The notes: a model not told the origin generated them from the sequence alone. Shown: positions 33,508 through 44,468, counted from the first letter of the stretch. The stretch: DNA of 64,000 bases from Gracilaria vermiculophylla (GCA_019155205.2 JAHNZQ020003148.1:930817-994816), one strand, 5' to 3'. Translations and numbers: made by a program.

Positions 33508-34371
33508 GACGATTGTCAACAGCTGGACTTGGGGGCGGTGCGGCGGGCGACGGAGGCAAGAAGTCCGGAAACGAGTGAGCTTGCGGTCGAAAAGGTGATG
33601 AAACTAGCAAGGCGACAATCACTGTTGAGCCTTGAAAGGCATTTGAGTATATCTTCCACGAAAGGTTGTAGGCGAAAAGATATCAGACATACCTTCGTAG
33701 ATGCAACAGTTTCCTGAGAGCAATCACGTCTCCGCCAACGGGAAGCACGCCAGAGATAGGCTGATGACGACTTGGCACGCACACGCTGGCTGTTGCGTAC
33801 TCTACATGGCATACGGAGTGAAATAATTTTTTGTCTACACGGTTTCGCGGCTTGCCCCGGCCCAATTGCGCTGCATCACGTTTTCGGTAGTGTACAGCTC
33901 CAATTGGCAAGGTGTAATCGGCTCTGGAGCGCCATTGAATCTCCTTCGTCTAACCTCCATCTCGCATTGCCCGAGCCATGTGCAGCTCCGTTTAACACGT
34001 CGGCAACTTATGTTTTCCGAAGCTTGCAAAGCAGGAGATTCTCCTCGTCGACGGAAGACACCTAGTATTCGCTATTGCTATTACTCTAGGCCTCGAATGT
34101 TCGGCACCAAAGCAGGCCTCACAGAGTTAGGTAGAAGTCGAAAGCTGTGCAAGTAGGCTCAGCAATGATGCCCGTTTTCCTCCTCAAGTGGATAGTGATC
34201 TTCGAGAATAAGGCAATAACCATATGCGGCAGTTCCGCACGAAACAAAACGCACTGTAGCAAAGCACGGCAGCAATAAGCAACAAAGTAAAAGCGCCGCA
34301 ATGAAAGCTCCCCGAAATGAGAGCAAAAACAATATTAGGCTTTACTGTGCGGAAGGTTGACTTTTTTTCTT
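33508..34371. other. Intergenic upstream of WDR26-like gene
   Basis: About 860 bp. It contains the promoter of WDR26 and the 3' flank of the Asp-rich gene, both on the minus strand. Open frames here show nothing recognisable. Confidence 0.4.
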
Positions 34372-35880
34372 TTATTCGTCTCCGTCGTCATCATTCTCTA
34401 TCTCTAAGTCCTCGTAGCCTTCATTATCACCGACATTGTCGTCATCATCCTGGTTACCGAGGCCTTGTTCTTGAGGTGTGGCGCCAGATGGATAAATATC
34501 TTGGGCGTCAGGGTCGTCCATCATTTCGTCATCCTCGTCATCGTCGTCGTCGTCATCATCATCATCGTCGTCGTCATCGTCATCAGCGCCGTCGTCGTCT
34601 TCTTGTGTTGCATTTTTCGGTTCGGCTTGGTCATCATCACGGTCCAGTTCTTCATCGGCGTCTTCTTCATCTTGCGCGCCATCATCGTCATCTTCGGCAT
34701 CATCATCATCGCCTTCGTGCTGGGGATCTTGAGGTTCGTCATACATGCCGTTGTCATCATCATCATCGTCGTCGTCATCATCATGTTGTGCAGATTTCTT
34801 CGCATCAGTATCATCTTCCTCGGGATCGTGTGGTTGCTGCGGTAAATGGGCAGGATCGTGGGGCTGTACAGTATCAAAATCGACGTCCGAGGCGATTTCT
34901 TCTTCCTCGTCGATTTCGATTTCTTCCTGGTTATCGTCGTCATCGCTGGGATCGTCGTCGTCTTGGTCATCACCCTGGTTGGGGTCATCATCGGCTCCGT
35001 CTCCGTCATCGGCACCGTCGTCGTCGTCATCGGCGCCCTGGTCGTCATTGGGGGCATCATCATCGTCACCGCCAGGATCGCCCAGATGTTCGTCTTCGTC
35101 GTCATCAGCACTGTCCAAGGCATCTAAATCTTCGTCGTCGTCGTCCTCGTAGCCGCCACCGCCACCAATGACCGCATCGTCGTCGTCGTCGTCGTCGTCA
35201 TCGTGCACATTGTCGTCGTCGTCGTCGTCGTAGCCACCGGGGGCGGTGGTAGGCTTGGGGGAGCCAGGCGGCATCGGAAGTGAATTGGGGTGCGGCGGGG
35301 GACGGCGGCTGTCGGGGGGCTGTGAAGCGGGTTGCGGATCGCTCTTGGAGCGGTTGTTCGCCGGGCGGTGCGTCGAGAGGGCGGCAGCGGAGGGGCGCGA
35401 AGGAGAGGCGGGGTGAGCGGGCTCGCCACGTGTCGCGGTTGCAGGCGCTGACAAGGCGGCGGTGTGCGCGTTGTTGTTGTTGTTGGGCGGCGACGGCGGG
35501 GCGCGATTGGCATGCGGCGCGGGTTTTGCGAAGCGGCAGCCAATGACGTAACAGGACTGGTCCGGGGCGGCGGCTATCGTTTGCGCCTCGCTGCGCTGAG
35601 CCGCATCGTCCTCGTCAAACACAAAGACGTTGATGGGTTGCGAGTAAGTAACACCGTGGCCCTTGACGGCCAGGCTGAGTGAGTAGTAGCCCGGCGTGTC
35701 CGGGCGGAACGACGCTATGGTGGAGCGGCTGCCGTTGATGTCGGTGATGGACACATTTGATCCCGGCGGCTTGTGGTCAAAGTTGGACCAGCGGTACGAC
35801 GTGCGGCCCATGAGGGGGGGCGCCTTTTTGACGCGCCCGGTGTGGCGCTCATGGCTGGTCGCCTGCGCGTGCAGATCCAT
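34372..35880 (-). CDS. PKD/Ig-like domain protein with a long Asp-rich acidic tail
   Basis: 502 residues from the ATG at 35880 (gcgATGgat). Residues 26-88 read like a PKD or related beta-sandwich domain: Y-R-W-S...P-P-G-S-N-V-S-I-T-D...F-R-P-D-T-P-G-Y-Y-S-L-S-L-A-V-K-G. A Pro/Asn/Ser-rich linker follows (~115-210). The last ~290 residues are dominated by Asp, including runs of 8-16 consecutive Asp, with some Glu, Gly and Asn. No signal peptide is visible after this ATG; an upstream exon cannot be excluded because the frame stays open upstream. Asp-rich tails bind cations or basic proteins, so extracellular Ca-binding or a histone-chaperone-like role are both possible, and neither is shown. 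Confidence 0.65.
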   Translation of the reverse strand: MDLHAQATSHERHTGRVKKAPPLMGRTSYRWSNFDHKPPGSNVSITDINGSRSTIASFRPDTPGYYSLSLAVKGHGVTYSQPINVFVFDEDDAAQRSEAQTIAAAPDQSCYVIGCRFAKPAPHANRAPPSPPNNNNNAHTAALSAPATATRGEPAHPASPSRPSAAALSTHRPANNRSKSDPQPASQPPDSRRPPPHPNSLPMPPGSPKPTTAPGGYDDDDDDNVHDDDDDDDDDAVIGGGGGYEDDDDEDLDALDSADDDEDEHLGDPGGDDDDAPNDDQGADDDDDGADDGDGADDDPNQGDDQDDDDPSDDDDNQEEIEIDEEEEIASDVDFDTVQPHDPAHLPQQPHDPEEDDTDAKKSAQHDDDDDDDDDDNGMYDEPQDPQHEGDDDDAEDDDDGAQDEEDADEELDRDDDQAEPKNATQEDDDGADDDDDDDDDDDDDDDDEDDEMMDDPDAQDIYPSGATPQEQGLGNQDDDDNVGDNEGYEDLEIENDDDGDE

Positions 35881-36943
35881 CGCTAACACGTGCGGCGGCT
35901 GGGCGGTAGCACGGCGGTACGGCACGGAGCGACAGCAAGGCGGCGACGGTGGGGCGGCGGCGGCTCGGCTGGAAGGCAAGACGGCAGACGGCGGCGGAAC
36001 GGCGGCAGCGGCTGTGGGCGTTGCGACAAGGGCGCGGTCACGGGGGGAGGGCGACGGCGGCGGTAGGGCGGAACGGTGGCGTGGGCGGCGCAACCAGCGG
36101 CAGCGGGCTCGCCATGGCCTACATCTGCGGGGCGGGAGCGCTAAGGCGTCTTCGCCGCACGGTGTTAGGTAAGTCGGCAGCGACCGCCGACGCGGCGTAA
36201 ACGGCTCCCCAGCGCTCGCCCGCGCCCGCTGGCGGCTGACAAAGTTTTTTTTTGCAATGCTGTAAGTTTTTGGGCAGCGGCCGATGACTTGGCACCAGCA
36301 ACTGACGTCTACCGCGCGCCATGTTCAGCTAGCACTGTCACCCCTTCGCTTCGCCCTTCAGCGATCTCTGCGTCCACACCGCGAGTCGTTCCCAGCCTTT
36401 CGCTCCAAGCCTTTCGCTCCAAGCCTTTCGCTCCAAGCCTTCTCTTCGAGCCGTTGTCGCGAGTTTGCGTTCCGAGTTTGCGTTCCAAACCTGCTCTCCG
36501 AGCCGTAGCTGCGAGCCGTCATTGCGACCCTTCCCTCCCAGCTTTCGCCCCGCTTTCTGCTCACCTTCACCGCGGCCCCAGCGAGTGCGCGTGTGGGAGA
36601 CCCAAGCGTGTGCCCCTCTGTCCCCTGCTACTTGCTCCAGTCGTGCAGTGCCAATTTACTTGTTGTCTGGACCAATGCATGCGCCAGTGTTGCCATGTAC
36701 GTTCAGATCTTATCCCAAACCGCTCCAGCCCCAGCCACGCCAAACCCCTTGTCCCGTCCTGCTTCCTCAACAGACCCCACTTCACCCCATCCCGCGACGC
36801 TCTACTTCTCACCTGCTTCGTTCGATGTGCGTTAGTATTGGGACCATGCCATCCCTTTCGGCTGTGCTCTCTTCATTTTCCTCTACTACAGCCGCTTGCA
36901 TATCCCACGCCTGTGCCCAGATCATGCACGTCGCCCTCTCGCC
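35881..36943. promoter_or_regulatory. Divergent promoter region with a 14-nt tandem repeat
   Basis: About 1.06 kb of GC-rich then pyrimidine-rich DNA between divergent genes. A 14-nt unit (CTTTCGCTCCAAGC) is repeated about three times at 36396-36439, with degenerate copies after it. The C/T-rich stretch from ~36340 to 36940 is probably promoter and leader of the Sel1-repeat gene. Confidence 0.4.
36396..36439. repeat. 14-nt tandem repeat
   Basis: Three near-perfect copies of CTTTCGCTCCAAGC, followed by decayed variants. Confidence 0.75.
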
Positions 36944-39900
36944 ATGAATTTGCAACAGTTGGCGGACAACGTCTATGTCATCTTATCAGCTTACCTCCTT
37001 GCGTTCCTGCCATGGACAATACTCGATTCCGCTGACTTTATCGGCCCGGAGTGGAAGTCCATCGCTGCCACTCGCCGCCAGGGCACAATTCATGTCATCG
37101 TAGTGATGCTTCCCATCACATACATCATTTTTTACCTCACGGTCCAGGCCGCCACCCGCGACTTCAAGGAAATGTTCGCCTCCTTCGTCGCTTTCCTGTT
37201 CTCCATCATACACCTCATGCGAACCGTCTGGGGTCTGCTTCAAATCAACGAGCTCCACACGTGGGTTGCCAACAGCATTCAAAACCTGCAACACATGGGC
37301 ATTCATTACAAACCATCGCCAAAGCACCACATATCCAAAGAAAGTCCGCTCAAAGTTGCCGAAAGGTTTCTCATCAATGAGACGCTTGTGGACAATCAGA
37401 TCAGCAACGGTGATACTCAGACATACATCAAGTACGGATCTCTCTCGCTGCGGATATCAAATACCTCTCGTAGTTTCTTTACTCAGAGGGCCATGTTCTT
37501 GTTTCGCCTCTGTATCATCGTCATCCAAGGCTCAATAGACTTTCTTTCTTATCTTCGCACAGGAGTCAAGGTCCGTAAACTGCATCAGGTCCCCCATAAT
37601 CCTATTCAAGTTTGGCTGCGTTGGTCCTCTGCATTGATTGCTCAGGGATTTGGTCATTGGGTTGAGCAGTTCAACGCCCCGCTACAACCCCCCGCGCAAG
37701 TGCCGACTGGAACCCCACAGATTCAGCGCCATTTTATGCAGAGGAGAGACTACTTTGCTGGAGAACTTCTCTCCAGCGCAGCTTTCCATTTGCGCGCGGA
37801 ATGTGCCTTTGAGCAAGACCCGATCAAGAAAGTTGCTCCTGATGACTTTTCCCCATCCAAAAAAAGAAGCAGTGTTTTTCTTTGGGAGGAGTGGGATTTT
37901 CATTCAGACGTGCGCGATGGGAGGTTGCACAAAAACGACTTATTTCTCGGCACTGTTCGTAGCGGAATTGGTTTGCCTTTTTCTTTTCCGCATTTCAAAA
38001 CCTTGGACAAGAACCCAAACAACAAGACAGTCGAAGATAATGGATACGGACCTTATGCTTTCAATCTCAAACGAATAATAGAATCGTTACCAGTCGAATT
38101 TGGGGAAGCAGTTTCGAATCTTGACACGGCCAAGCTCGACTGGTTTGCCATTCTTTTGAACTTGGGCGCGCGAGCCGAGTCACATCGACAAAAGGCTACG
38201 ACACAGATTATACCCAAAAGCTTTGATGAAGTTCTAAAGACCACAGATCCAGCTTTGGAAAATCTGCGAGATCAGCTTGGATTTGTAAACTGTGATCTTG
38301 ATGGTGAGGTTCAAGTGCCAAGAGATGCCATTCACATATCTAATCTTTGTTCTTTTCCCATTACCGATCGTTGCCTAACTCTCCGGTCCGATGCAAATCG
38401 CCTTGTGATGAAAGTGGGAGAACTTATTGATGTCTGGATGTCACTTACTGCTGGGGAGCAATATGACTTCTTACTGTCAAAAGCCGAGAGTTGGGCTCAG
38501 CGATGCCTGTATGATTCGCAAATGAAGGCCGTGAACCGCGGCAATTCTTTGCCAGGTATGACGAGGTCATCCGATCACATCAAAGACGCTGAGGTTTCCA
38601 TTCCAGATGGACCCTTTTTTAATGTTCATAAAAGCGCTGAGCAAGCCCGTCTCATGATCCAGTTTGCAAAGTCTGGACATAGGTATGAACATTTGGAGCA
38701 GACGATAACGTTTATGGGCTACGCAATGGAAAACGTTCGCACATATCTGGCTCGCTGGCGGCACGACTTTCCGGGGACAACTGCAGATGTGTGGGAACCT
38801 CAAATAGAATACTCTGAACGCAGTCCACTTGTATCGAACATAGAAGCAGATGTGACTCATGTATTAGAGGATTTTATGTCCGAGATCTCTGACGGAACAG
38901 CCATGCATTATTTTTTAGGGAAGGGAGTTCAGAATCAACTGATATGGAAGATGCAAACAGAATTCCAGAATTTCTTCGGAAAGAAAGGGGGCAGTCCTAC
39001 TTCTGAAGTCTTAATGATGTTATGTATCCTAGCTTTCCCTTCGCTTCGTGTCGATGTCTCTTGTGAGTTTGAGAAGAAGACAAAGAAGTCGCATTCCCTG
39101 TTTCGACGGAAGCAAAAAGATTCCCCCGTCAATTTTATCAAGATAAACATCAGGCCGTCCTGTGCCCCTCAGAAACTCTATGTCTCCGTCCATTGTGAAA
39201 AGGATCCAAATGGGGATTTCAAGGCATATGCTGCACTTGCAAGAGAGGACACCAAAACCGATGGCACCTTTTTATGGGAAAGCTGGAGAGACTCTTTCAC
39301 GGCCAGGCTGCAAGCAAAGGCTGAATGGCAGAAGAATCATAATTTTCCAAGCACAGATGTTGTGAGAAGTTCGTGCAGTATTTTCACGAATGCAGACCGC
39401 ATAACCACGGGTTCTGTGGGGACTGGTGATGAAGTGAGCCGATGGCTTGGGTGGCTTCCATTCCGATTCGAATTCTGTCGACATGAAGTTGAGCATCTTG
39501 AATTTCTCAAGCAATACCCACGTAGATCGAATCTGCAAGTGGATTTCACTAGCCGATTAGATCATCAGCAATCGACAGCTAGATTCCCAGGGTATGAGCT
39601 GGTTTCTTTTAGATACGAAGATTCTGACCCCGAATATCTCATGTACGCCTGTTCGGTTGTTCAAGATTATCTCACCTCTGATACACATGGGCCGATTGAA
39701 ACGAATGAACACTTAGGCGAGGAAGTGAGAAGAATGTTGCACAAGCCTCGCGAATACTTTAATGCTGGGGCTCGAACGCTTCATCGAGCTGTCATTCTTT
39801 TGGAGATAGCCGCCGTCGAACTAGGCAATCCTGCTGCGCTTCATGCTTGTGTCATGCATCTTACTGAACACTATCATATTGCTGCTGATGTTAGTCGAGC

Positions 39901-40891
39901 TGTGGAGCTTCTTGAGAGATGCGTTGCGAAGTTCTATTTCGTTCAACGGAACGATAGACTTGCTCCCGACCAACAATTCGGCATAAGGAAGACTGACATT
40001 GAAAGAACATACGAATACTTAATGTCAAAACATGGTTATGAAGCAAACGTTTTTTGGTCATATTTTAAATTCTTGGACCTCATGTCATCAGGAGACTTGA
40101 ACTCTAGTTCTCTGCAATCAATGATGCGTCGTACTTTCATGCATACGAAGGATTATGATATCGTGTTTGAACTCGGGCAGTTCCCTGCCAGCAACATGAG
40201 TAGTGTTTCGCAGACGTTTGGTACTGCTGAGCATCAACACTGGCAGGATGTAGAATTTGCTTTTTACGACAGGGCGATTACGGAGGGGCGTAGCGCAAGG
40301 TCCATGTTTGAGTTAGGGCGCATGTACGAAAAAGGAAAACGAGGTTTCGAAGTCGATGAAGCCAGGGCTGCTGCATTGTACCATATGGCTATTGCACATG
40401 GACATACTTCCGGTTCAAAAAGAGCCCTTGGAAATCTATATCTTCGCGGAGCACCACAGCTAAGCGACAGACAGGGGGATCTGCGTGCTGCAGTGGGGAT
40501 GTATTGGCGAGCTGTCACTGAGGATAACGATGGGGAAGCCATGTACGAGTTGGGAAACTTGTATCATTTTGGCGATAGTCTGTCAAAAGATCCTACTTGG
40601 GCTGCGGCTCTCTACCAAGGTGCTATTTTGCAAGTCCATGATTTCCGCGCAATGAGGCGACTGGCAAGCATGTATCATGAAGGTAACGGTGTGTCAAAGA
40701 ATCCTACTCTATCAATCATGTTGTACCAATCAGCCATTGATGTCGGTGACGATAATGACTCTAGAGCTCAACTTGCAATGTTACTCTTGGAAGGGGATGA
40801 AGAGCAACGGGATGTATTCAGAGGCCAAAGTTTGCGCCAACATCTTCAACGCCAGGGCATGATGACTCCGAGAACTCCGTTTCCAAATTAG
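36944..40891 (+). CDS. Large membrane-anchored Sel1-repeat protein
   Basis: 1315 residues, intronless, ATG at 36944 (gccATGaat). Hydrophobic membrane segments lie near residues 10-30 and 55-75, with a third around 85-105, and a possible further one near 185-200. A long soluble middle part of ~900 residues has no recognised domain. The C-terminal ~200 residues contain at least three or four Sel1-like (TPR-related) repeats: A-R-S-M-F-E-L-G-R-M-Y, A-M-Y-E-L-G-N-L-Y, A-M-R-R-L-A-S-M-Y-H-E-G-N-G-V and A-A-L-Y motifs with P-x-x-A spacing. Sel1 repeats mediate protein contacts, for example in ER-associated degradation scaffolds. The architecture (N-terminal membrane anchors plus distal SLRs) is reminiscent of an adaptor, but no orthologue was recognised. 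Confidence 0.8.
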   Translation: MNLQQLADNVYVILSAYLLAFLPWTILDSADFIGPEWKSIAATRRQGTIHVIVVMLPITYIIFYLTVQAATRDFKEMFASFVAFLFSIIHLMRTVWGLLQINELHTWVANSIQNLQHMGIHYKPSPKHHISKESPLKVAERFLINETLVDNQISNGDTQTYIKYGSLSLRISNTSRSFFTQRAMFLFRLCIIVIQGSIDFLSYLRTGVKVRKLHQVPHNPIQVWLRWSSALIAQGFGHWVEQFNAPLQPPAQVPTGTPQIQRHFMQRRDYFAGELLSSAAFHLRAECAFEQDPIKKVAPDDFSPSKKRSSVFLWEEWDFHSDVRDGRLHKNDLFLGTVRSGIGLPFSFPHFKTLDKNPNNKTVEDNGYGPYAFNLKRIIESLPVEFGEAVSNLDTAKLDWFAILLNLGARAESHRQKATTQIIPKSFDEVLKTTDPALENLRDQLGFVNCDLDGEVQVPRDAIHISNLCSFPITDRCLTLRSDANRLVMKVGELIDVWMSLTAGEQYDFLLSKAESWAQRCLYDSQMKAVNRGNSLPGMTRSSDHIKDAEVSIPDGPFFNVHKSAEQARLMIQFAKSGHRYEHLEQTITFMGYAMENVRTYLARWRHDFPGTTADVWEPQIEYSERSPLVSNIEADVTHVLEDFMSEISDGTAMHYFLGKGVQNQLIWKMQTEFQNFFGKKGGSPTSEVLMMLCILAFPSLRVDVSCEFEKKTKKSHSLFRRKQKDSPVNFIKINIRPSCAPQKLYVSVHCEKDPNGDFKAYAALAREDTKTDGTFLWESWRDSFTARLQAKAEWQKNHNFPSTDVVRSSCSIFTNADRITTGSVGTGDEVSRWLGWLPFRFEFCRHEVEHLEFLKQYPRRSNLQVDFTSRLDHQQSTARFPGYELVSFRYEDSDPEYLMYACSVVQDYLTSDTHGPIETNEHLGEEVRRMLHKPREYFNAGARTLHRAVILLEIAAVELGNPAALHACVMHLTEHYHIAADVSRAVELLERCVAKFYFVQRNDRLAPDQQFGIRKTDIERTYEYLMSKHGYEANVFWSYFKFLDLMSSGDLNSSSLQSMMRRTFMHTKDYDIVFELGQFPASNMSSVSQTFGTAEHQHWQDVEFAFYDRAITEGRSARSMFELGRMYEKGKRGFEVDEARAAALYHMAIAHGHTSGSKRALGNLYLRGAPQLSDRQGDLRAAVGMYWRAVTEDNDGEAMYELGNLYHFGDSLSKDPTWAAALYQGAILQVHDFRAMRRLASMYHEGNGVSKNPTLSIMLYQSAIDVGDDNDSRAQLAMLLLEGDEEQRDVFRGQSLRQHLQRQGMMTPRTPFPN

Positions 40892-41759
40892 TTGTGCCTG
40901 ATGAGCTTCAAAAAGGAAAGTAAGGGTTAAGGGGTAGTTAACCCATACCAAAAGAAAGCTTTCAAACAGCAGAACACGGTTACAGAACTATAATACTAAC
41001 TATCAAATAGAACATCACGCGTTCATCCAGTTTTCATGTCATCTAACAATTATTGAACGTCACTATCCCGTTCTTGGCATTCCGCCTTTCTAACGAGGTT
41101 TTAAAAAGGTAGGCAACTGTTCCAACCGGAGTACTTTCGTTATTTAGCGGTACCGACGGTTACTCCAGGATAAAGAATATCTATGCCAGTCTGTCCACAG
41201 CGTCTGTCCACAGCTGAAATCTTCCGAAAGTTCGAGGAAGACGAGGATGCGGGTTTGCATGGGCGCTTGGTAAAGGCTTGTGATGCACAGCTGGAGTAGA
41301 GCTTCAGAGCCTATTGAGCGCCGACACTGTCTCAATCTGTAATGATGACCAGCTCCTGCATCGTTGTTGAATTATGGTTGACAGAATTGGTTGGCTTGTT
41401 TTCATTCCATGACCAAAAGGGTGATAGACGCCAAAGTTGCATGCATGTCTTCAATTCCGGAACAAAAACAGTGAATATTGATTTTCAAGCGATGACCTCC
41501 GTGACCGTGAAGTCATCTGGCTTCGCTGAAAAGCATTATTTTTGTTTACACGAGCACATGATTGACTGATGGCATCATGGATCGGTCCGGATGATTCCGA
41601 CTTTTGACCTTCTTCAAGAGAGAACTATTCATAGAAACAGATAGAACTTCTTCTGTGCCGTAGTTTAGCACGTTGGACCATGATAAAGAAGATTTCGATT
41701 TGTCATCGAACATGGAAGTCACACCGATACAAAACTCCTATCAGATACAATAGTGCTAA
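40892..41759. other. Convergent 3' flanks of Sel1-repeat gene and SEC6
   Basis: About 870 bp with no supportable gene. A 13-nt direct duplication (GTCTGTCCACAGC twice) occurs near 41190-41215. Confidence 0.45.
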
Positions 41760-44468
41760 TCATCTTCGAGGCCTGTTTTCTAATGATACCCTCTTGGCAA
41801 TGCTACTGCTACAGGATCTTGGGGTCCACACCAAAGATGAAGATGAAAGATTTTGCTCATTATACCCACCGGATCTCTCCATGTACCTTTCTGAAAACGA
41901 GCCATTTGGATCACTGTACCTTGAGCTCCATATACGACCATCATCGACACTTGACATTCTGCTAGGCGTATGAGTGTCAATTCTGTCGATATTAATTCTA
42001 CACATGTTGATGGCTTCTACGATTACAGATGGACTCAAATCGTGACGAGTTTCCCAAATTTTCTCAGCGTTCCGTAATCCAAATTGGCCGTGAGCTCCGT
42101 ATTCCATTGCCCAAAGAGGCCTCAGGGCTCTATCAATCATCAACTTGGCATCTCGAAAAGCTTCAGCCATTGCCGGGGCTGTAGAATCACAACTGTACAA
42201 TGCTTGGATTGCCCACAGTGGTTCTAATGCTGGTTTCAGTTGCTTCCGTTGATGTAGTGGTACCTGTTTATCCATGAATGCAGATATGTTTGAGATGTCT
42301 TTCTCAACAAGGGCGAGGACGGCCCCTCCACTCATAGACGCCAACCCCGCAGTTGAGGAGAGAACTCCTCTCGAGCTAGCGTCACTGCGCCTCGTGCTAA
42401 GACGCCTGCTCACATTTTGAGAAATTTCTTCAACATCTTCGGTCTGATCTTCAAATGTGGGAAGGGAGGTGTATCGCCTTGCAACACTTTCATCAAGACG
42501 TGGGTGTGTCAATCGCAAAAACGGAACAAGATACCAAACAACAACGCGCTTCAAAGTTTCGATCGCCAAGTACTCGAAATGGTAGTCAAGAAGAGCCTTT
42601 TTGTAATCCTTGAAGTAGTCGGCTAGAACCGCTAACATATCCAGTACTACCTCCGTGCCTGTGCTTGGAGCAAAAAGCCGTGTCACATGCATTTCTAGGC
42701 TTGGCTTCATCCCATCAATGAGGAAATGGATGGCTTCCGCCGCTGTTGATCGAAAACCATCGATTACGCTTTCCATCCGTTCTTCTATTTCCGGCCGATG
42801 GTGATCCAGACCTAGTGGTATAAATGAATCCCTCAATTCTTCCGAAAATCCGAGGCACTTCGCCATATGATTTGCAGTTGCACAAAGATACGACCCTCCA
42901 TCTTCTGCAGTACAGTCAATTTTGTCATTTGCGATAACCTGGCGTACTTCTGTCTGAAAATCTATCAAGATATCGGAAACCACTTGGGCAATTGCTTGGT
43001 CTAGATCCCTCATCTTTAAATCCAACATCTGCCGCACTTGCTCGCCGACGCAGTCCATAATAACCTGCGACAAATCACCGCGACATAATACAGCTTTGGA
43101 TACTCTGAGTCGCTTCCGTTTTGCCGCAGAGTGTTGCTTCGCTTCAACGCCCACGTCCACATGCTCCTGCGGACAAATTTGTGAGGTGATACTAGCAATA
43201 ACACTACGTGCACAGTGTTGTTGCAAAGCGACTATGAGACGTCTGCGATCTTTTTCGCCTAGAAAACAATCTATCGATTCACTTTGCTCGTCAACTTCAC
43301 TTCTATACTTACTGTACCAGGATGTGAGCTTGATGAGATCAACTTCTGAAAGTAACATGGAACCATCAGCGTTGTTTAAGTGAAGAAGCTGACTAAGAAG
43401 TCGCATGAATTGTCTATGTAGCTCGCTTTCGTACAACTGAGAAACTTGGAAAGACGGAGGCAAACATGGGGTGACATAGCGCCGTACAATTTCAGTCTCA
43501 GACCGTCGCTGCTCAATCCATTCTAGTATGCTCGAAACATGGAATTCGCGATCTAGGTTTGGGCTGATATCGTTGTCACTGTTCGCCATTTGGTTCTTGA
43601 AAGTGCGCAACTCACGTTCCCTCTGCCAAAACTGCGCCTGGAGGGACTCCACAATGGCATTCAATGCACGTTTCTTGTAGTCATGAGTTCCAAAAGCACG
43701 AACGACAGCACCGCGCTCTTCGAGCGCATTTTTGTGGATATGATCTGTCCACCATTCATCCTCAGCCTCTTCACTTTCAACCACTCGGGCGCCAGCTACT
43801 AGAATACACGGGTTTACCTGCGAGAGCTGCACTACGTTTCTGAAGATGCCGCGAAGCACGATATCTTCCAGAAGATGGCGAGTCTCTGCGGCCTTTGAAA
43901 ACCATTTGACGGGATTTGGATTTTCGGAGGGTGTGGGAATTTCAAGCAAAATAAGATCGCGCAATCTTTCAGCAGCGGTCAAGTGTGCATGAGCATCGAC
44001 CAGTAAAGCGGGATTACCCTTGACAACCTTGTCCAGACCATTGCCGTGGATATTTTCAAGGTGCGTGGTTGCGAGTTCAAGAGCACTCGGGGCTTCCATG
44101 GTAAACTCTGCCCAGAAAAGGGTCTGTGAAATATTGTGTAACGCTCGCACTGCAGAGAGCTGAGCCGGAGTGGCTGGAAAGGAACCTTCGCAGAAGTCTG
44201 GAGGTTGCTGGGCTTCATCATTGGGGTCGTCAGCCGGAAAATCAGGTTGAAGAATATACCACAGGTCAGCGGCAGATGCAAGGGACTTGCGCAGAGTTTC
44301 TCTCTCTTCCAAGACTTGTGCCAGCAACTTTCGAGCAGTAGACTGGGCGTCGCGAAGCTCAATCTGCCATTTCTCACTGGCAGTGTCAATGGCAGGCAGA
44401 AGGTTGCCGTCAGCGCCGGAAATGGCGTCAGAAACAAGCGTGATAGCCTCTTGCTGGATTTGTGACAT
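41760..44468 (-). CDS. SEC6: Exocyst complex subunit SEC6 (EXOC3)
   Basis: A 902-residue helical protein matching plant-type SEC6, an exocyst subunit that tethers secretory vesicles to the plasma membrane before SNARE fusion. Matching blocks in order: V-D-A-H-A-H-L-T-A (~155), A-R-V-V-E-x-E-E (~232), D-Y-K-K-R-A-L-N-A-I (~268), R-R-Y-V-T-P-C-L-P-P-S-F (~340), and I-K-L-T-S-W-Y-S-K-Y (~390). The C-terminal half (L-D-M-L-A-V-L-A-D-Y-F-K-D-Y and R-V-V-V-W-Y-L-V-P-F) follows the Sec6 fold. Its length is larger than the ~750 residues of plant SEC6 because of an extended Ser/Arg-rich C-terminus. Identification is by recalled similarity. ATG at 44468; no intron. Confidence 0.82.
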   Translation of the reverse strand: MSQIQQEAITLVSDAISGADGNLLPAIDTASEKWQIELRDAQSTARKLLAQVLEERETLRKSLASAADLWYILQPDFPADDPNDEAQQPPDFCEGSFPATPAQLSAVRALHNISQTLFWAEFTMEAPSALELATTHLENIHGNGLDKVVKGNPALLVDAHAHLTAAERLRDLILLEIPTPSENPNPVKWFSKAAETRHLLEDIVLRGIFRNVVQLSQVNPCILVAGARVVESEEAEDEWWTDHIHKNALEERGAVVRAFGTHDYKKRALNAIVESLQAQFWQRERELRTFKNQMANSDNDISPNLDREFHVSSILEWIEQRRSETEIVRRYVTPCLPPSFQVSQLYESELHRQFMRLLSQLLHLNNADGSMLLSEVDLIKLTSWYSKYRSEVDEQSESIDCFLGEKDRRRLIVALQQHCARSVIASITSQICPQEHVDVGVEAKQHSAAKRKRLRVSKAVLCRGDLSQVIMDCVGEQVRQMLDLKMRDLDQAIAQVVSDILIDFQTEVRQVIANDKIDCTAEDGGSYLCATANHMAKCLGFSEELRDSFIPLGLDHHRPEIEERMESVIDGFRSTAAEAIHFLIDGMKPSLEMHVTRLFAPSTGTEVVLDMLAVLADYFKDYKKALLDYHFEYLAIETLKRVVVWYLVPFLRLTHPRLDESVARRYTSLPTFEDQTEDVEEISQNVSRRLSTRRSDASSRGVLSSTAGLASMSGGAVLALVEKDISNISAFMDKQVPLHQRKQLKPALEPLWAIQALYSCDSTAPAMAEAFRDAKLMIDRALRPLWAMEYGAHGQFGLRNAEKIWETRHDLSPSVIVEAINMCRINIDRIDTHTPSRMSSVDDGRIWSSRYSDPNGSFSERYMERSGGYNEQNLSSSSLVWTPRSCSSSIAKRVSLENRPRR

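Noticed and set aside
34317..35171. His/Arg-rich plus-strand open frame of 284 codons
   Set aside because: It is the antisense shadow of the Asp codons (GAC/GAT) in the minus-strand Asp-rich gene.
36289..37035. 248-codon plus-strand frame before the Sel1-repeat gene
   Set aside because: Pyrimidine-rich leader/promoter sequence; Ser/Pro/Leu composition and overlap with the real start.
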